Source of the DNA: Zeugodacus cucurbitae
Lineage: Eukaryota > Arthropoda > Insecta > Diptera > Tephritidae
Reading direction: 5' to 3'
DNA length: 64,000 nt
Assembly: GCF_028554725.1 (NCBI RefSeq)
Contig: NC_071668.1
Location: forward strand, 24,096,501-24,160,500
The translations under genes were made by a program, and so were the position numbers. Below are positions 62,823 through 64,000 of this stretch, in pieces (positions within the stretch are counted from its first letter, which is position 1; every line of letters starts with the position of its first letter). The notes under the pieces are model-generated. The model was given only the letters and a program-made list of their open reading frames with translations. It did no database searches and was not told the origin of the DNA.

Positions 62823-63186
62823 AATTATTATTTGACAGTATCAAGACAACAACAAATTATATCACAATTTATACCGTATCATATGTGCTTTAAAATAAAA
62901 TAATGCATAATATAAAGTATTCCTTTTCAGCAGTTTGGATTTTGCATAATGCTTGACACACTAGATTGACGAATTGCTTACTACAGCGATTTTCGCACTT
63001 TCAATTAAAACAACTAGAAATTTATGAAATTGAGGAAGTCCAACAGGCTCGTTTTACGATTTAAAAAATAATATTTTGTAACTGTAAAATAATTTTTTAA
63101 CTTGGTTAAAATGCTATTTTCGTTTGAAGTTTACAGATCATGATAAAATGAGTGATTCCGAGGACGACTTGAAAAATATTCAATTA

Positions 63187-63431
63187 CAGTGGAACTTCAC
63201 TAACTCGAATCACCATAATCCACGATATAGAGGGACTCTTTTAAAATTCTGCTGCGATAGTACAATTTTAAATTTTGTATTATGCCATGGAAGATGATTT
63301 ATGGAAGGAAATTTCAATGTCACTTCAAGAGTTCGAGTTATGGAAGCAAATTTGTATGAAATTTGATTTCTAAACGTTATTGCCAACTCAAAAGTTCAAG
63401 TTATGGAGACCTTCGAGTTATGGAAGTTCCA
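63187..63431. mobile_element. pogo/Tigger-like MITE, about 245 bp
   Basis: Left end CAGTGGAACTTCACTAACTC after TA; right end inverted TTGGAACTTCCATAACTCGA. The CAGTGGAACxTCxxTAACTCGAA type is typical of pogo/Tigger ends. GAGTTATGGA words recur at the right. No transposase. Confidence 0.5.
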
Positions 63432-64000
63432 ATGTATATACATATGTACATAAATAAAAATTTGAGTAGAAAATACCTTTTTAATAAAATTTAAATGTTA
63501 CTTTCAACGAGTACTTTCAATTTCCAACTCATCAAAATAATTTTAGAGAAGTTGGCTGTGGTCAAGAAAGTTATTAAAATATTTTTTTTTGTTTTCTACA
63601 ATTTGTGCCTCCACGTAATTCTTAATCAACATGATAAAAATAGACACCTTTGTGTTGTTGTTTTGAGATTTATTGTATGTTAATGATAATTTTTTATGTT
63701 AGAAGTAATTTTTAAAGAAAACGTTGTTTACGACTTATTTGAATTGACACTAAATATGTTTAAGGTTTGTATATTTACTTTAATTTTAACGATATTAAAA
63801 ATAATGTGTTAATATATCTACTCATACAATACATACATAAATTATTAACAAGCATTCTATTGAACTGATTTGAATTGTGTTCTTTATTTATATACTATAT
63901 AATTTATTTAACATAAAAGTGTGAAAATATATAATAAATATTATTTTCGCAATAATTAAATTAGCTGACTGACTAAGTGACAACTTTTAAAAAGTATGTA
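63432..64000. other. AT-rich right edge, nothing recognised
   Basis: No frame, RNA gene or repeat identified. Confidence 0.4.

Overview
The window looks like nuclear DNA from a schizophoran fly, most probably a tephritid fruit fly. The DNA is very AT-rich, the gene exons are small and scattered, and the introns are long and full of transposon remains. The three host genes give proteins that read like Drosophila proteins. Genus and species cannot be told from the sequence alone. No bacterial features (operons, CRISPR, tRNA or rRNA genes) were seen.

Layout. (1) 1-885, minus strand: the 5' end of an RCC1L/WBSCR16-type mitochondrial RCC1-repeat gene, with a short presequence exon and a second exon that runs off the left edge. 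(2) About 0.9-1.5 kb: a short divergent promoter region with two inverted CTCF-like motifs. (3) About 1.5-26 kb or beyond, plus strand: dreadlocks (dock), the Nck SH3-SH3-SH3-SH2 adaptor. It has a probable 5'UTR exon near 1.5-2.1 kb, an intron of about 17 kb, and coding exons at 19633-20149, 20556-20760, 23094-23439, 23524-23952 and 25488-25697. An in-frame downstream ATG separates a long (568 aa, poly-Q/His N-terminus) from a short (403 aa) product. (4) 26-37 kb: the AT-rich convergent region between dock and drongo, with 3'UTRs, MITEs, a LINE fragment and a degenerate tandem repeat. (5) 37286-44237, minus strand: drongo (AGFG/Hrb-type ArfGAP), convergent with dock. The exon carrying the ArfGAP zinc finger was not found in the window and probably lies to the right, which makes that intron at least 19 kb. 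An unannounced 1233-nt exon-like ORF (40700-41932) lies in one drongo intron, has splice sites of matching phase, and carries two extra NPF motifs. (6) 44-64 kb: upstream drongo intron or intergenic DNA packed with mobile elements.

Mobile elements. There are five same-strand copies of an INE-1/DINE-1-like (Helentron-type) repeat; an internally deleted mariner; a Tc1 remnant split by one of the INE-like copies; several jockey-like and RTE-like LINE 3' fragments; an outward-facing MITE family ending in CACTGTAC; a 942-bp non-autonomous hAT with a perfect 8-bp target duplication; a deleted Helitron with an intact 3' hairpin and CTAG end; a complete BEL/Pao retrotransposon with apparently identical 522-bp LTRs, an ACGAC duplication and one unbroken 1818-aa gag-pol frame; and a hAT-like and a pogo-like MITE near the right edge.

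Biology. dock and drongo encode unrelated cytoplasmic proteins: dock links tyrosine-kinase receptors to the actin cytoskeleton in axon guidance and myoblast fusion, and drongo is an ArfGAP-family NPF protein of endocytic traffic. They are neighbours rather than a pathway.
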